The position numbers and the translations under genes are program-made. From the NCBI GenBank assembly GCA_029168955.1, contig JAPDOI010000270.1:186001-250000 (forward strand): a stretch of 64,000 bases of DNA, given 5' to 3'. Under the pieces are notes generated by a model that was not told the origin of the DNA, did not search any database, and worked only from the letters and a program-made list of their open reading frames with translations. Of the stretch, positions 33,595-47,000 are shown piece by piece (positions within the stretch are counted from its first letter, which is position 1; every line of letters begins with the position of its first letter). This DNA comes from Aplectana chamaeleonis. Its lineage: Eukaryota > Nematoda > Chromadorea > Rhabditida > Cosmocercidae.

Positions 33595-34842
33595 AGCACT
33601 CTAGAAGTTATAGTGGTGTTTCGCCAAGTTTCCGTCCCAATGGCACTTTCCGAAACGCGATTTCATCTTCGGATTTGTGGAAAAGGACCTCGTAAGCGTG
33701 TTCAGCGCCCAAAACAATCACCCTATAGAAAGCTTGATCAAAAGCAAATTTTCCCAGCATCGGACAGACTGAACTGATAGCGTTTCGGACACTCTATTGG
33801 TTTTCCTTTTGAACTTCGCGTGTGTTTAAGTAGAGCGAGATTTGAATGGTATAGCTTTTTTAAACAAGGTGTTGAGTTGATCGCAAAACGCTTGGCTCCG
33901 GGCAAGATTGAACCAGCATATTCCCTTTTCGGGGGTGCGCCTTATAGCACTGCACCACCGAATCCACAGCGCCACTCTCAATCAACTACTCGGTAAATCT
34001 TCACCAAAGCAATCATCCTTTCACCCGCATGACGGGATGGAACATGTTTACCGTGGTAGACTATTTAACAGTCGTAGACCTGTCAGGACGATGCCCTAGT
34101 TAAGTCTTACACGATTTTTGAGAGTTTTTTTTTGTCGTAACTGCACAGTTACGGCAAAAAACTTCCAAAAATGGTACAGTTTGTGGAGGACAGCTCGATT
34201 GTGTTATCGTGTTTCACTTTGAAGATAGTGTACGCGATCGAAAATTTGGCTTTTTTCTACACTTTTCAACACTACCAGCACAATTGCAGCCGCCGCTCAC
34301 TAAAGATGCTTCTTGATTTTCCACAAGTTTCTTCTGGACCCATAGAACTTTCCGATTCTACAACAACATCATTACCTGTTGCTTTCAACCTAGGCTTGAA
34401 TAGACTTCAACGGTGCTTAACTGGCACGACAGTGACAATAGCATTCGTTTCCGCCATATTCATTATTTTTCAGTAGAATCTTTCCTAACAGTTTTCTATT
34501 CCAGTTAACTAGTATAATGTGAGAAACATTTTTTGCAGCACATATAAAAACTAATAAATCATAAAAGTGAGGAGAACGAGAGATCTGTACGTAGCAACAC
34601 TTAAATTGACTATTTCAAAATCAAATGGGGAAGTGTGACTGTACAGTGCTAACACGGTTAGTTGCTCAGCTTGTGGTGTTCGTATTGAAGTTAAAAACGG
34701 AATCACCCGAGAACTTGCCATCAGCGTGCCTCTGTGATTTGAGCTCTTCATGGAAAATTGGTCCCAAGGGTCATATAACGCATTAACTTCGGACTCCTCA
34801 TATTGTACTCTTTGTTCGGCTGTTGGATCAAGAATCAAATAT
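33595..34842. other. Downstream flank of the receptor gene; one hairpin
   Basis: Contains a scrap of the foldback family near 33690-33720 and a hairpin at about 34118-34168 centred on AACTG/CAGTTA. A plus frame at 34171-34476 is open, with hydrophobic ends, but I do not recognise it. This stretch includes the probable 3' untranslated region of the minus-strand receptor; no AATAAA was seen close to its stop. Confidence 0.35.
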
Positions 34843-35019
34843 TCATTTGTCAAGATTTTGAGTGCTGTGCCACATTCTACTGTAGGTGTGGAAATAGACA
34901 TCATTCTCGTTAACTAGGCTTCTACTGAGCCGTTTTAATTTTTGCTCTCGCAACTGCCTAGATCTCCTTATAACACACCATAGCAGTATCGGCGACACCA
35001 TTGTGTAGTATGGAATTAT
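34843..35019 (-). CDS. Receptor exon 7 (last)
   Basis: Residues 274-331 and stop: TM7 end IIPYYTMVSPILLW, then a basic tail beginning CVIRRSRQLREQKLKR. The acceptor is TTTGCATTTCAG. A different frame is open across the same DNA (34551-34904) and should not be mistaken for the gene. Confidence 0.87.
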   Translation of the reverse strand: MIPYYTMVSPILLWCVIRRSRQLREQKLKRLSRSLVNENDVYFHTYSRMWHSTQNLDK

Positions 35020-38000
35020 CTGAAATGCAAATGATACACGTTCACACCTATGACAGTGGAGAACTAGTCACCCTCAGAAGCCCGCATTGTCATGTCTTTT
35101 CTGTTTGATTAGGATGTATAATAAAGCTACACATGTGTTTCACAGCCGTCAGACTTGAAGTAATCTGAGTCATCACAAACACGCTCTCTTCCAAAGGGTA
35201 GTTAGAGCGTGGCTTGCTCAGATTAGTTCGGGCGGAGCAATTAACGGTGCGGTCGGTCATGACCAAATATTACAGTGATAAGGAAACTTTGACATGATAA
35301 GCCGATAAGCCCCAGTTCGATCTGCTCAAAATGAGGGAGCTAGGCTATAAGTGCCTCCGAGGGAGCGGCTAGTCACCTCCTATCATTTCGTTGGGCTAGA
35401 TATTTCATAATTCAGCGACGTTCTCCGAAATGCGGAAATTTTAACCTCGAAGGTGAAATAAAGGAATTGTATGGAATCGCTATGGAATAACAGAAGCTGG
35501 ATTAGTTTCTACTCCTTCTTGCTGTAGGATTTCTAGCCACAAGTAAAGCGCGAACTTTCGCATTTGGGTACTTCATGCTCCACCGTGCGACGGCGATGTT
35601 TTGAAGCACATTTTCGCCCCGCGCTGGCCACGCTGGTCGGATCGCGGGCCCAAGGCGGGACAAATAACACCCACGGCGCCGTCCGACCGGCGTTGTCCGC
35701 TGATCAGTCCGTAAACGAGATATTGCCGACCTGATCCCAGGACGATGGCGGTTGGATGGCCATATGAGTGATTTTCTCCGCCTTTATAGAGCAAAGCACA
35801 TGTATAAATAATTACATATACACCAAACCAAAAATAAAACACTAACGCTCATTTGTCTCTGCTTGTTTGCAACAGAGTGGATCATGGCGCTAGCGCACTA
35901 TGAGAAAGCCCAATGGCCCCTCATACGTGAGCAGCTTAACCATAGGCTTGCTTAAAAGGCGGTAAGCCATGCATCGTATACGTCGCGACGTAGCAAATGT
36001 GTCGAACATGTACGGTCCCGCCATGCTCCGCGATCAGCCTGAAGAGGCATTTTTGTGCCGTCGGTACGGCAGGTGTTACAGTCTGAGTCGCTGACCTCGT
36101 CATCTCACAGAGTGTTCATTCGACACTGCGTGGCTGATTCTGGAGCCTGAGTCTAAGTCGTTCTTAGAAAAATCTTACCACGATTGATTTTGGCCACGTG
36201 TGGGATCTTCCGTAGGACGTGGGAGAGAAATAATTCATCTTCCTAGTGCGGTTCAGCAGGTGGTACATTAATCAAAACCCTCACGCCATGTTTTAAATCT
36301 AGGCTGGAAATTTCGTAGCTAATATGGGTGAACTAGCGAGAATTCCCTTACATTTCTAGCAACTGGTGGTAAAAGGGGATGGTCGTCTTTTGGCGCCGAA
36401 CAATAAGGAGGGTGGGCGAATCTTAGGTGATGGCTAGGCACCGCCATTGGTCAACGCCATTTTGGTAACCAACAGCGCTGCTTGGCCCATCTCTCTGCGC
36501 TCCTAATCTTCTCACTGTTTGGCACCACAAGACAATCACCCGCCAAAAGGGGCTAAAAATTCATGTTCCGGTGAACATTTCGCGTCAAAAAATATAGGTT
36601 CTGTTTTCATTTAGGTCGTTGAGCTATCCATCGGAAGAGTACTCAGAATCGGATAAAAAAGATGGCGACTGCAATCTCCATCTTGTTTCAGCACTTTCAG
36701 TGAATTGCGTGGGTCGGTGGCCGATTGAGAGGAGCTGGACAGGTAGCGTGCTGCAGCTCGAAACGAAAAAGGGCGGGCAAGAACCGAAAACTCTTTTATT
36801 TAGCCGAAAACTCCTAGTATCAACCTCCAACCGACCCTGCAATTCCACGCCACTGTTGACCCGTTAAGACCGAAAGCTCTGCCTAATCACCTCCCAAAGA
36901 CCACTCAGTGCGCGGAACCCTTTGAGGTCCCCACAGGAGGGATGACCCGATCGCCACGGTCCGTAGTGAGTGCACCCCATCGTGGACCTTGAAGAGATGG
37001 CCACACATTTGGGTACCACTTCCCCCTCAAGCCGTGGGAATATCCCCTCCGCAAAACAAATCATCCCCCGTTATCCATGGATCTTCTGGAAAGTGACTTG
37101 AGGCCACCTTGAGGCACATTGAGGAGAAAACCTAAACAGGCAGCAGCGACTGTTTATCCATGATGTTCCATCACACAGTTCTGCCAGTGGAAATGTTCTA
37201 CGAGTTTCACTATGTTTCAACGCACCAACTTTCTGCGTATTCAGCACGATAAACGATGTGGACGAACGGTCGCTGCTGCCTGTTTAGGAGGACCCCACAC
37301 TGAGGGATGAAAAGCCTTTTATGCTAGCAACATAGTTAATACCTTTGTCTAAACATGTTAATGATAATGATATCGCATCCACGTTGCCCCGATCGCCCCG
37401 AAAATTCCGGAATAATCAGCGGTTGAGCCCGAAATCTCAGGCAGGAATGATTCATGCCGAAACGTCCGCCGATCGTCCGGATTCATTCAATAAACACAGA
37501 AAAGGGCGTTTCAACCAGCCACCGACCGCCGCGATTGCCTGCGTTTCAATTCCTGACCCGTTGTCATGGGCGCGTTCCTAACTAAAACGTACGATCCGCT
37601 TTTTCTCCTAGATCTTCTCTCTCAGAATTTCCGAAATTTCGGAGCGTAAGATCGTTTTTGGAATCAATGTTAAGCAGACGCTTGAGGGGCCTTTTACTCT
37701 TGCAAGAAAGAGAGCGAATAGAATTGACCCACATGCGGTCAGTTTCAATATCGATTGTGTTAATTTTGGCTATCCTCAAAACATTTGAGTCACAAACTAT
37801 GTGGACAAATGCAGCCAAACGTTCTCCATCGGTTTTCTGTGTTTCTTCTCGATTTCGAAGAGGGTCAACAAATGTCTGATTTTTGGGTAAATGTTCACAG
37901 ATTCTTTTTCAAGGAGCAAATGTTTGAAAAATCGCCTATACTGTCGTTGATGGAGCTAAATTTCTGTCCGCAATTGCGGAGTAAGGCAGTTGCATTACGC

Positions 38001-41000
38001 GACACGATGATAGTCGTGCGGGTGGTGGCCATCGTGTATTAACTCTCCCGAGGAGGCGGGAGAAACGGGGGAGGAGCGAGGTTCCTGATTGGGCTAGCCC
38101 CGCGTTGCATCCAGTCAGGAACCTCGCTCATCCCTCGTTTCTCCAGCCTCCTCAGGGGCGTTGATGCACGATGGCCACAACACTGTCGTGCTGGGAGAAA
38201 TGTGAAGCGTGACGGGACTCAGTGGTCCTATCATCCGTGATGCAACAGCCGTTGTTCGCGTATGCTGCGCGGGACTTGGCTCCGAGAGCGACAGTATCAT
38301 GTGTTCACGGCTAGGCTACGCCAGGAAAATAAGAAATGCTACACTGATGCAATTATTGGGCAGCAATCTGGGACACAGTCAATTACTCTCGTCTTTTTCG
38401 TCAGAAGGGCTGACGATTCCATTGCAGCACTCAACATGCAATACTGAGGAATGATTATGGAAGCCAAGGAGCCTTATCGTAGAGCATGGAGACTTAAAAA
38501 TTTTCTGATGATTTTTTCTCTCAGGAAGAAACTTAACCCTTTGGGAGTGGAATAGACCATAAGAAAAATTAGAGAACCCACATATGAAAAAGTTTGGACA
38601 ACGAGTTGAATGTGACTTACATATGTGAGTGCAAATAGTGTTCTGTACGCAACATATGAGAAATGGCTTTGAAACAATGAAAGCACTCCATTGGACGTCG
38701 AGAAGATCGCGTGGCAAATAGTTTGGAACAGCGATAGCGGCAGTAATAGCTGAATAACGACAGCGTTTTCTTGCAGCTGGTAGGAGGACTGTAGACTGAA
38801 GATCTTTCTAAAAAGAAAGACTCGTCATGTATGCTTTCTTCTCGTAGTGGGAAGTGTCGCATTAACGTTGTTCTCTACAGTTCTGCGACTTTGGTGAATT
38901 ACTCGAATTTTAGTCAACAACTTGTTTTGTAGCACACGAGAAAAAGTTTCGCTGAAACTGAGAATTACAACTGTAGGTAAACTCTGGTACCGCCGTAGTG
39001 ACCTGTTGATTTCGATCAATACCAGCAGCGGAGCGGTGGGCCTCGGTGAAATATAACCAGTGATAAGGAGTTTCCGACGAAAAAGCCACCGCTCCGCGCT
39101 GTGATAATCGAAATCAACAGGTCACTACGGCGGTACCAGAGTTTAGAGTTCGCGCAATCATTTTAGTCTGATGAATGGACGGGGCTGCGACGGTAGATCA
39201 CCCCGCGCGAATCAAAACTTCATTCTCCAGTGAGGCCGCCAACCCCGCACGGCGAACCGCCTGGTCCATGCGTCAGACTAAAACGATAACGGAAACCATA
39301 CCTAACTATAAAATGCGAAACAGGACGGGGCAGATGGCGGTGACACTGGCATGAACAACGATGCACCGGTGGATGATGTGCAGGCAAAGTTGGAAATTTC
39401 CAGAGTGGGTGGTGGCCACGTAACTTTAAAATATGGGATCGCATTGTCGGATTTTTTTCAAGTTTTACCTCAGTTTCACCACGAAATGCTTTTTACTCCA
39501 TCCCGAGCTATTCAAACTTTTTCGTCAACCGCTGACGATTTGAGTGCTCGTAGCAGGGTCAAGCGGGGTTGCGAAATTTCGCAACGGCGAGGGTGGTCGC
39601 AAAACTTTGGCCTGAAAACGAAGGTTAGTGGGGGGATCGCAAAATTAGGTTCAAAAATGAAGATTTTGTGAAGATAATCCAACAATTCTTGACATTTTTG
39701 GTCACCAAAACGAGAAATCGTAGCATAACTCAGGTTTTGAACGCTGGAGCCTTACTGAACAAGTTTTCGGCGTCTGACAGTTTTAGTAATCAAATAAAAA
39801 TTGCTCAGAAATCGCGTTTCGGGGGGGGGTCGCGAAAATTTCGAACTTTGGAAGAAAATTGGATGGTGGGGGGTCGCTCCGATTTTGAAAAATTACGCAA
39901 CGCCCTGCTTGACCCTGGCTCGTAGGAAAAGTTATGGCGTAGCTTACAGAATGCTTATTGCAGTCTCGCAACCGTACAGTAGCCTTTTTTCCAATGCCGT
40001 GGACTGTATACTGAAAGCCGAAGTACGAGATTTAGCCTAAACGATGTCTTTACACTGATCTACGGGAACGAAGTGTGAGAAGCAAGCGGACCATAGTAGT
40101 AAGACGACAAAATCTGCCTGTGTCAACTCGCTCATATTTGTGGACGCATTGTCCTGTTGAAGAACATTTCGATGACGCTCCAGGAATAATAGGAGATATC
40201 CTCGACTTTCAGCTTGCCGCATCTACTGACATGAGGGCGGCCTGAACCACCGGGTTCCCTCCCACAATGCTCTTCATAAAAAAACCAGTAGACCCTTGCC
40301 TGTGCCTCTCCAGTCCAAACAAGTTTAATCCATCCGGTGTGTTTAACCCTTTCACTACCACGTCTCCCACCGGTAGGACACGCTTTTCGAAAATAGATTT
40401 CTCCGCTACAAAGACGAAACCTCCTCGTGATCGATGTATTTCTTAATCCTAGGCTCGACTATGGAAATCGTGGTCCGTCGGCAGCTCTATCAAAGACAGT
40501 GTTCACGATAATCTTCAGTTTTGAGATTATTCGCTATATTGATTCAGTGTCCTCCAGGTAGAACTAAAACGACGCAGAAATTGAGAAAAACGCACCAGAA
40601 GTGCACGAAATCCTTAAGTACCAACTCGTCTCGTAAGTATCACCGGAAGTGTTTGTCGTGACAATGAAATCTTTTGTGGATACGTACTTTTTTTTGGTAA
40701 CACTTGGAGCCCAACGCATTGTTTTATGTGAAAAACTTGGGGACGAAACTCATCGTGAACACTGCCCTTAATGCAAAATGTTCAAACTTTTGTAAAAATT
40801 AGCTGGGGCTCAATAAGAAAAATCGTTGCAGAACAATATCTCAAACGCACAGAGGGTTGTTTTTTCTTTCAATGCCGTTTCTTAGCGTTCTCAGCAGAAA
40901 ACCTTAGTTGGAATCACCTTCTTTTTACCTGGAAGTGCTATGACCTTTTGTACACTATTTACATCATTGACAGCTTCACTATAAGCATGAACAACTAAAA

Positions 41001-44000
41001 CCGATTCTGGGGTGGCGTTCCATTCGAGTTCGCGTGTCCCACCGGTGCAACATCGTATACGGTAACGCAATATTGCCGCGTGACGTGCAGCCAAAAACGT
41101 GCAGCCAAAAAGTCGGGTATTTTTCTTTTGAGATTTGCCTTGCGCTCAAAACTTCGGGATTTTCTGGGGCTCTTCCTAGCTTGTTTTCATGCGTTCTTCA
41201 GACGTTAGCGTTACAGTGTGAGTCCCCACTATTCATGCCTAGTGGAAACTTAAATACAATTTCAATCGTGAACACTGCCTTTAAATGGAATTTCTTCCTT
41301 TCAATAAGATGATCTGAAATCAGACTCTTCATCCGACGTAGTTGAACGCGGAGCCGCAGCCTTCATGCTAGAAACCGCTCTCTATGTCGGCACCAGCAAA
41401 ACCGAGCCGGACCTAGTTGTGATTTTTCCTTGGGCATGGAGCCTTCTTCAGGTGTTCCCGAGCGATGCGTCCAGACCAATGAAAGAACCTCACGCCAGTG
41501 GTTTTATTTAAACCAAGACTTAAAACTTCTTCAACCCAAGTACATCGCTGCTCAGATCTTGCAAATACATTTACCACCAGGCATGAGACACGTTCCATGC
41601 CGAAATGAACTTTTCAATAGTTTCACTATATGGAAGACCCATTAACGCAAACGCTATGGGATATACAGTCCACTGTGTAGTGTTAAGGCACCGAACAAGG
41701 ACCAACTCGCGAATACGAGAACCTGGGCAGTGTTGTGACCAACACCGAGGATTTTGTCAATCCCTGGTTCCCCAGCCCACTTCCGTGACCCGCACCGATG
41801 GTGATATGCGTCCGTTCGGGGTGCCCACTTGCGGCAATATTAGCTCCTAAGATGTTCCCCTCAAAAAGATGGGTTAAACGCCCTTTTTTTGGGATCATCT
41901 TGTCCCTTGAACTGAGACAGCCGGACTAGCAAACCACTAGGCCAACTAACAGATCCATAAGGATAATGGGTTGCAGTCCTGCGTTGTGCCGGCGTAGTAG
42001 CACAACAACACAAGCCTACCATTCTCACACCGCTGGATGTAGCAGCGCTATAAGGCTCTAATCCTTGGAGCTTCAATAACTAAAGACATGTACCAGGTCC
42101 GCCTTACAGTTAAGGTTCTCTCTTCATATCTCACAGTAGCGTAGTATACAAACGCGCTCTCACACGGCGTATTCCATAGCGGGTTACGTGGTAGCGTAGC
42201 CTTCAATCGCACGCCCTTGCGTCCCAGCGGTGACTTATACCAAAAGCCAACGAGTCTCACCCTCTCGGTCTTTGTCCTTGAGTCGAGAAGGCCCTCAAAT
42301 GCCGGCTTCGACAGCAGCAAAGGCTGCTTATTACGGGGACAACAGTTTCGAGGACTACCGTGGGCCATCATAGCAAAAGCAGCACAGCGCCAATGGGCAC
42401 TGAAGGTCAACGTCATCCGGCATGTGGCAGACCACAGAACCCGACACTGCCGCCTTTTGTACGCAGCTCGGGGAAGGAGTGAGGAGCGGGGCAAGCCCCA
42501 TCCCCATGCGACTGGCGAAGGAGAAGAGACAGGGTGTCTCCACGGTGCGCCTCCAGCCATCATCAAATCCTCTGAATTCTCATCACTAATTCTTAGCGTA
42601 GATTCCATAAGAAAATTCTAGAATGGAGAATAAATAGTGATTCTCACTTCATAACTTGCCCTGTATTAGATTAGAACGTACATACAAATGCACCAGAATA
42701 GGAATGATAACAGATCATTCACTTCTGATTCATAAAAAGTTTCAATGAGTGGAGTCGGATACTTTGGAAATTGGAGTCGGATAATCGGTTATTCTCGGAT
42801 AAAGGAAAAATGTATCGCACGAACGGTATATGATTTAAAGGCAGTGTTCACGATGAAAATCGTTTTTCTTTTTTCCAGCCTATCATGAAAACGGTCCCAT
42901 GCTGATTCCAACGATGTCTCTGGAATCGTACAAGACCTTGTGGGAACGGAGTTATGGTCCCTAGAAAATAGAGCTAGGGAAGCATGGTGGACGAGTTTTC
43001 CGAGGCTTGTAACTTCCGTCTTTTGCATCCGATCTATGCGAGCTGACCTGAGTAAAGAGGAAATTGAGAATGAAGGGAAGAACGGTGCTAAAGATTGAAA
43101 ATCATCGCTCATCTCACGATCTCGAGCATTCATTTGTTCACGTCGGTGGGCGTGCGATGCGCTTTTGGGGCTTTCAATGCGCTCGAAGTTGCAACTTCGG
43201 GCTCTTTTGGGGCTCTTCCTGGCTCGTTTTCATGCGTTCTTTCGACGCTAACGTCACAGATTGTCCCTCCACTACCCAATCCTAGTGGAATTTCGAAAAC
43301 TTTTTTCATCTTGGACACTGCCTTTAATCATTCGTCGAAACACAAAACTGAACTGAAGAGAAGAACCTGTTTTTCAATTCACTCGAAAGTTTTGGCATGG
43401 AGTGTACCAAGTTGTTCAATAAGTTTTGTCGTTTGATAAGAGAGGGCGTTGCTACTAGCCCAAAATTTGTTGTTTTGTTGGTACACTCTTCATATGAATG
43501 TATGTGAAGTTTCATTTCAATCTGTCAGTTCATTCTTTGTTTACAAGCCATTTAGTGTCGTCGTTTCACAGCAATGGACAAATTTAAATATCGTCTAGTG
43601 ATAAAATTCTTATTTTTTCAAGGTGAAGCATCAAAAGAAATTCGCGGACGAATTTTAAAAGTGTATAATAATTGTTCATCTACAATTAGAACAGTAAAAA
43701 GATGGGTTGCTGAATTTAAACGTAGTCGTACAAGCCTTGAGGACGATCCACGTGAGGGACGTCCAAAAAGCGCATCAACACCAGACATCATAGCCAAAAT
43801 ACAGGATATGGTTTTCGAAGACCGTCGATTGACTGAGAGTGATTTAGTAGAGGCTCTACGCATCTCATTAAGCAGTGTGAGCCATATTTTAAGTAACATT
43901 TCGGGTTTTAGAAAGCTCTGTGCACAATGGGTGTCACATTCGCTAACAGTGGAACAAAAACACGTTCGAATGCGACATTCTCAGCAACATTTGGAGCGTT

Positions 44001-47000
44001 TTCAAAAGGATAAAAAGGATTTTTCCGTCGATTCATCACTATGATTGAGACTTGGGTCTATCACCATAAACCTGAGTCAAAATAAGAGGCGGAGAGATCT
44101 GGTCGTTCGGCTCCGAAACGAGTTCGTGTCCGGAAATCGGCCGAGAAGGTTATATCATCAGTTTTTTTGGGATGCGAAAGGAATTTTGCTTGTGGATTAC
44201 TTGCAAACTGGTAAAACAATTAATTTTAAAAATTATTTTAACCTTGTGGACTAGTTAAAGGAAAAAATTCGTGAAAAAAGACACGGTTTGCAGAATAAAA
44301 AATTCTTTTTCATCAGAACAATGCACCGGGTCACAAGAGCATTTTGACAATGGCTAAAATCCATGAATTAAAGGCAGTGTCCACGATAAAAACCATGTCT
44401 GTTTTTTTGGTGGAGATCGGCAGCTACGGGGCCTAGCGCAACCCTAAAGCTGAAAAAACTGAAAAAAAATGAGCTCGGAACGGCCCCCTTCGGGCCCAAA
44501 GTTGGACACCCGTCAGCTCGTCACCCCCAGATGCACTTTCCACGCCCACCGACGTGAACAATGGAACACTCGAGATCGTGAGATGGGCGATGGTTTCTAA
44601 TCAAAAGCCCCGTCCTTCTTTTTATTCTCAACTTCTCTCTTTACTCAGGTCAGTTCGCATACATTGGCTGCAAATGACGGAAGCTAAAAGCCTCGGACAA
44701 CTCGTCCACCATGTTTCCTTTGCTCAATTTTTGAGGGACCATAACTCCGTTCCCAGAAGGTCTTGTACGATTCCAAAAACATCATTGGAATCATCATGGG
44801 ACCGTCTTCAAGATAGGCGGAAAAGGAAAAAAAACGATTCTTATCGTGAACACTGCCTTTAAAGTTCGAATTGTTGGAGCATCCACCGTATTCACCAGAT
44901 TTGGCTCCCAGCGACTTGTTTCCAAAACTCAAAAATTTATGCGCGGCAAGCGTTTTTCATCAAATGAAGAGGTCATAACGGCTGTTGAAGCGTATTTTGC
45001 AGACCTTCCGGATTCTCACTTCAGGGATGGGATCCACAAATCCGAGGATCATTGGAGCAAAAGTATTAATGTTCAAGGAGATTATACTAAATAATAAAGT
45101 GTATTTTGAACCACAAAATTGTTTTTCTTATCGAACGACAAAACTTATTGAACAACCTGGTATGCTAAAAAAGGAGGACTAAAAGTGCTGATATGGTTAT
45201 GATACGGTGAAGAAATAGGTTAGCCACAAAAGAAAACTTACTTTCTGATGGTTTTCGGAGGGTTTTCGAGAGCAAGGGTTTTTTCTGCAAAGATGAAAGG
45301 TAGCTACTGCGCTTTCATCGAAATTTCTGCCTAATCCGATATTCTTGTCTTGTGCGGTGCTGTTATACTGTTATAACCATAAGCACCGCATGTAGTCAAC
45401 GTAGAATACTCTGTCATTCCGGTCAATTCTCCTGCTCCGTAAATGATTCCATGCCCGGTCTCCTATCCTTCACACACTCTGCATCTCCATGCGCTCATGT
45501 TGTCAAAAAGGTTTGAGCTGACGAACAATTTCTGAGCGAATGTACATGCAGTCGGTCTTAATCGTTCTGATACTTTTGAATCTTCATTAGCGATTGGCGC
45601 AGACCAGGTGCACATATGCTATAAAGTGCATACACCGATAGATTCGAGACAACAGTCAATAGGAAACCAAAAGTATCAGTGAGGTTCGTGCAGACTGTAT
45701 GTCGTGACTTAATATCTCAGCTCAGGAAGACATAATCCTGTGGTCCACTGCGACAAACCATCTTCGAATGAAGGGTTCCCTTCCACCATCCAACTCGACC
45801 TACTTATTATGGTTGCGTAGAAAAGAAATATTGACTAACAAAAAACGGAAATAACCTTCTGGTAGCAATGATATTAAATGCGTATAGTACTGCAATCATA
45901 ATCAATGATGCCGTATCGATCCCACATAGAGTGAAGACTAGAATGGTAAACTTCGCAGCCGTTTCATTTGTTCCGGCACTGCAATAGACCGTCTCTTCAG
46001 AGAGATTCATGTCGCCCATAGCCCATGCGCAGAGCGATATAGAATACAAAACCTGAATTTTAGGTGAGATACACATCCAACGAGCCGAAGTCAGCAAGAT
46101 TTGTACGAGCATAGTACATATGGGGGCGAAGTTGTTATGGGCAGTCGCGTACATGAGAGAAGAGGGAGAGAAAGGTGGCGAGAGATGGTGTGAGAAAAAA
46201 GAGAAAGCTCTCACAGATATTCTGCTGCGACGCGGTTTCGTTTGATTGGAGATTCTGCAAATTCAACCCGCGCCAATTTTAGGCTCGCCCTACCAAACAG
46301 ATTCTGCTCTCCTTTCAGCTTCTAGTAAATTAAAGGCAGTGGTCGCGCTCAAATATGCTCGCCTTCTTTTCATCTCTAAACCGTTTTCTGGGTTTGGAGT
46401 AGTAGAACCTATGAGAGAAAATCGCAAAAAAAAACGCTGTTCTGGGCCAAATTTAAAGCCTGAACTTTCTTGTCTTTTGATGGTGGACGAGCCCACCCAA
46501 CATCATCGGCATCGATGATCTCCAATATCAAGACCATCAGCTGGCTTGAATTGAATTTCAATCAATGAACCTTCGGATTTATGTACACATCTAGTCAAAA
46601 ACATTGACTGGAGTGCTTTGTTTGAGTGTTCAACCGTTTTATCAGGTAAATTTTCATTTATTTCTTCCTCTGAGTGTCGATGATTTTTGACTGCTTGGCA
46701 TGCTCAGACACTCGCTGTTGTGAGTTCGGTACCAAAAAGCACAGTTGTTATCAACCGCCAACGAATAGCAAACTAAAAAAGCCTTCACATGCCAAACGGC
46801 GACCAATAGAGCGGTCTGTTGGTTTGCTATAGGTTTGGTTTCAGTGTTAAGAATAGGCTGTTGTAGACCACTGACCTAAATTGTTTTGTCTTATGAACCG
46901 CTTACTGAACACCATTTTGCCTTATGAACCGCTAGCTAAAAGCAGCTTCGTGTTATGAACCGCTGACTAAAACCGTGTTCTGTTGTGTGGCATAGGTTTA

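Larger units (their letters stand above)
43407..45160 (+). mobile_element. Mariner transposon interrupted by a TTAA MITE
   Basis: Terminal inverted repeats of 35 bases (43407-43441 and 45126-45160) differ at two positions, with TA on both sides (43405-43406 and 45161-45162). Subtracting the nested insertion leaves about 1263 bp, the normal mariner size. Transposase similarity is to the irritans-like branch that includes hookworm elements; the subfamily is inferred, not tested. It lies in intron 5 of the receptor gene, opposite to its transcription. Confidence 0.92.

Noticed and set aside
34551..34904. 117-codon minus-strand frame at the receptor's 3' end
   Set aside because: It overlaps the last exon in a different frame; the receptor frame has clear family motifs and this one has none.
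38339..38443. Alternative last exon for the receptor (acceptor TTCCTCAG, 34 codons then stop)
   Set aside because: It is in phase after exon 6, but the encoded tail lacks the TM7 IPYY...SP pattern. The exon at 34843-35019 has it, plus a basic tail and a better acceptor.
42048..42621. Overlapping 186- and 134-codon frames as a gene
   Set aside because: Long only because the patch is GC-rich; both strands are open, there are no recognisable motifs and no splice context, and it lies inside a receptor intron.
46053..46214. Upstream extension of the exon 5 open frame (LMYATAHNNFAP...)
   Set aside because: The frame is open, but joining exon 4 at 52509 to 46052 gives the correct TM4 text, and the extension would add a spurious segment.
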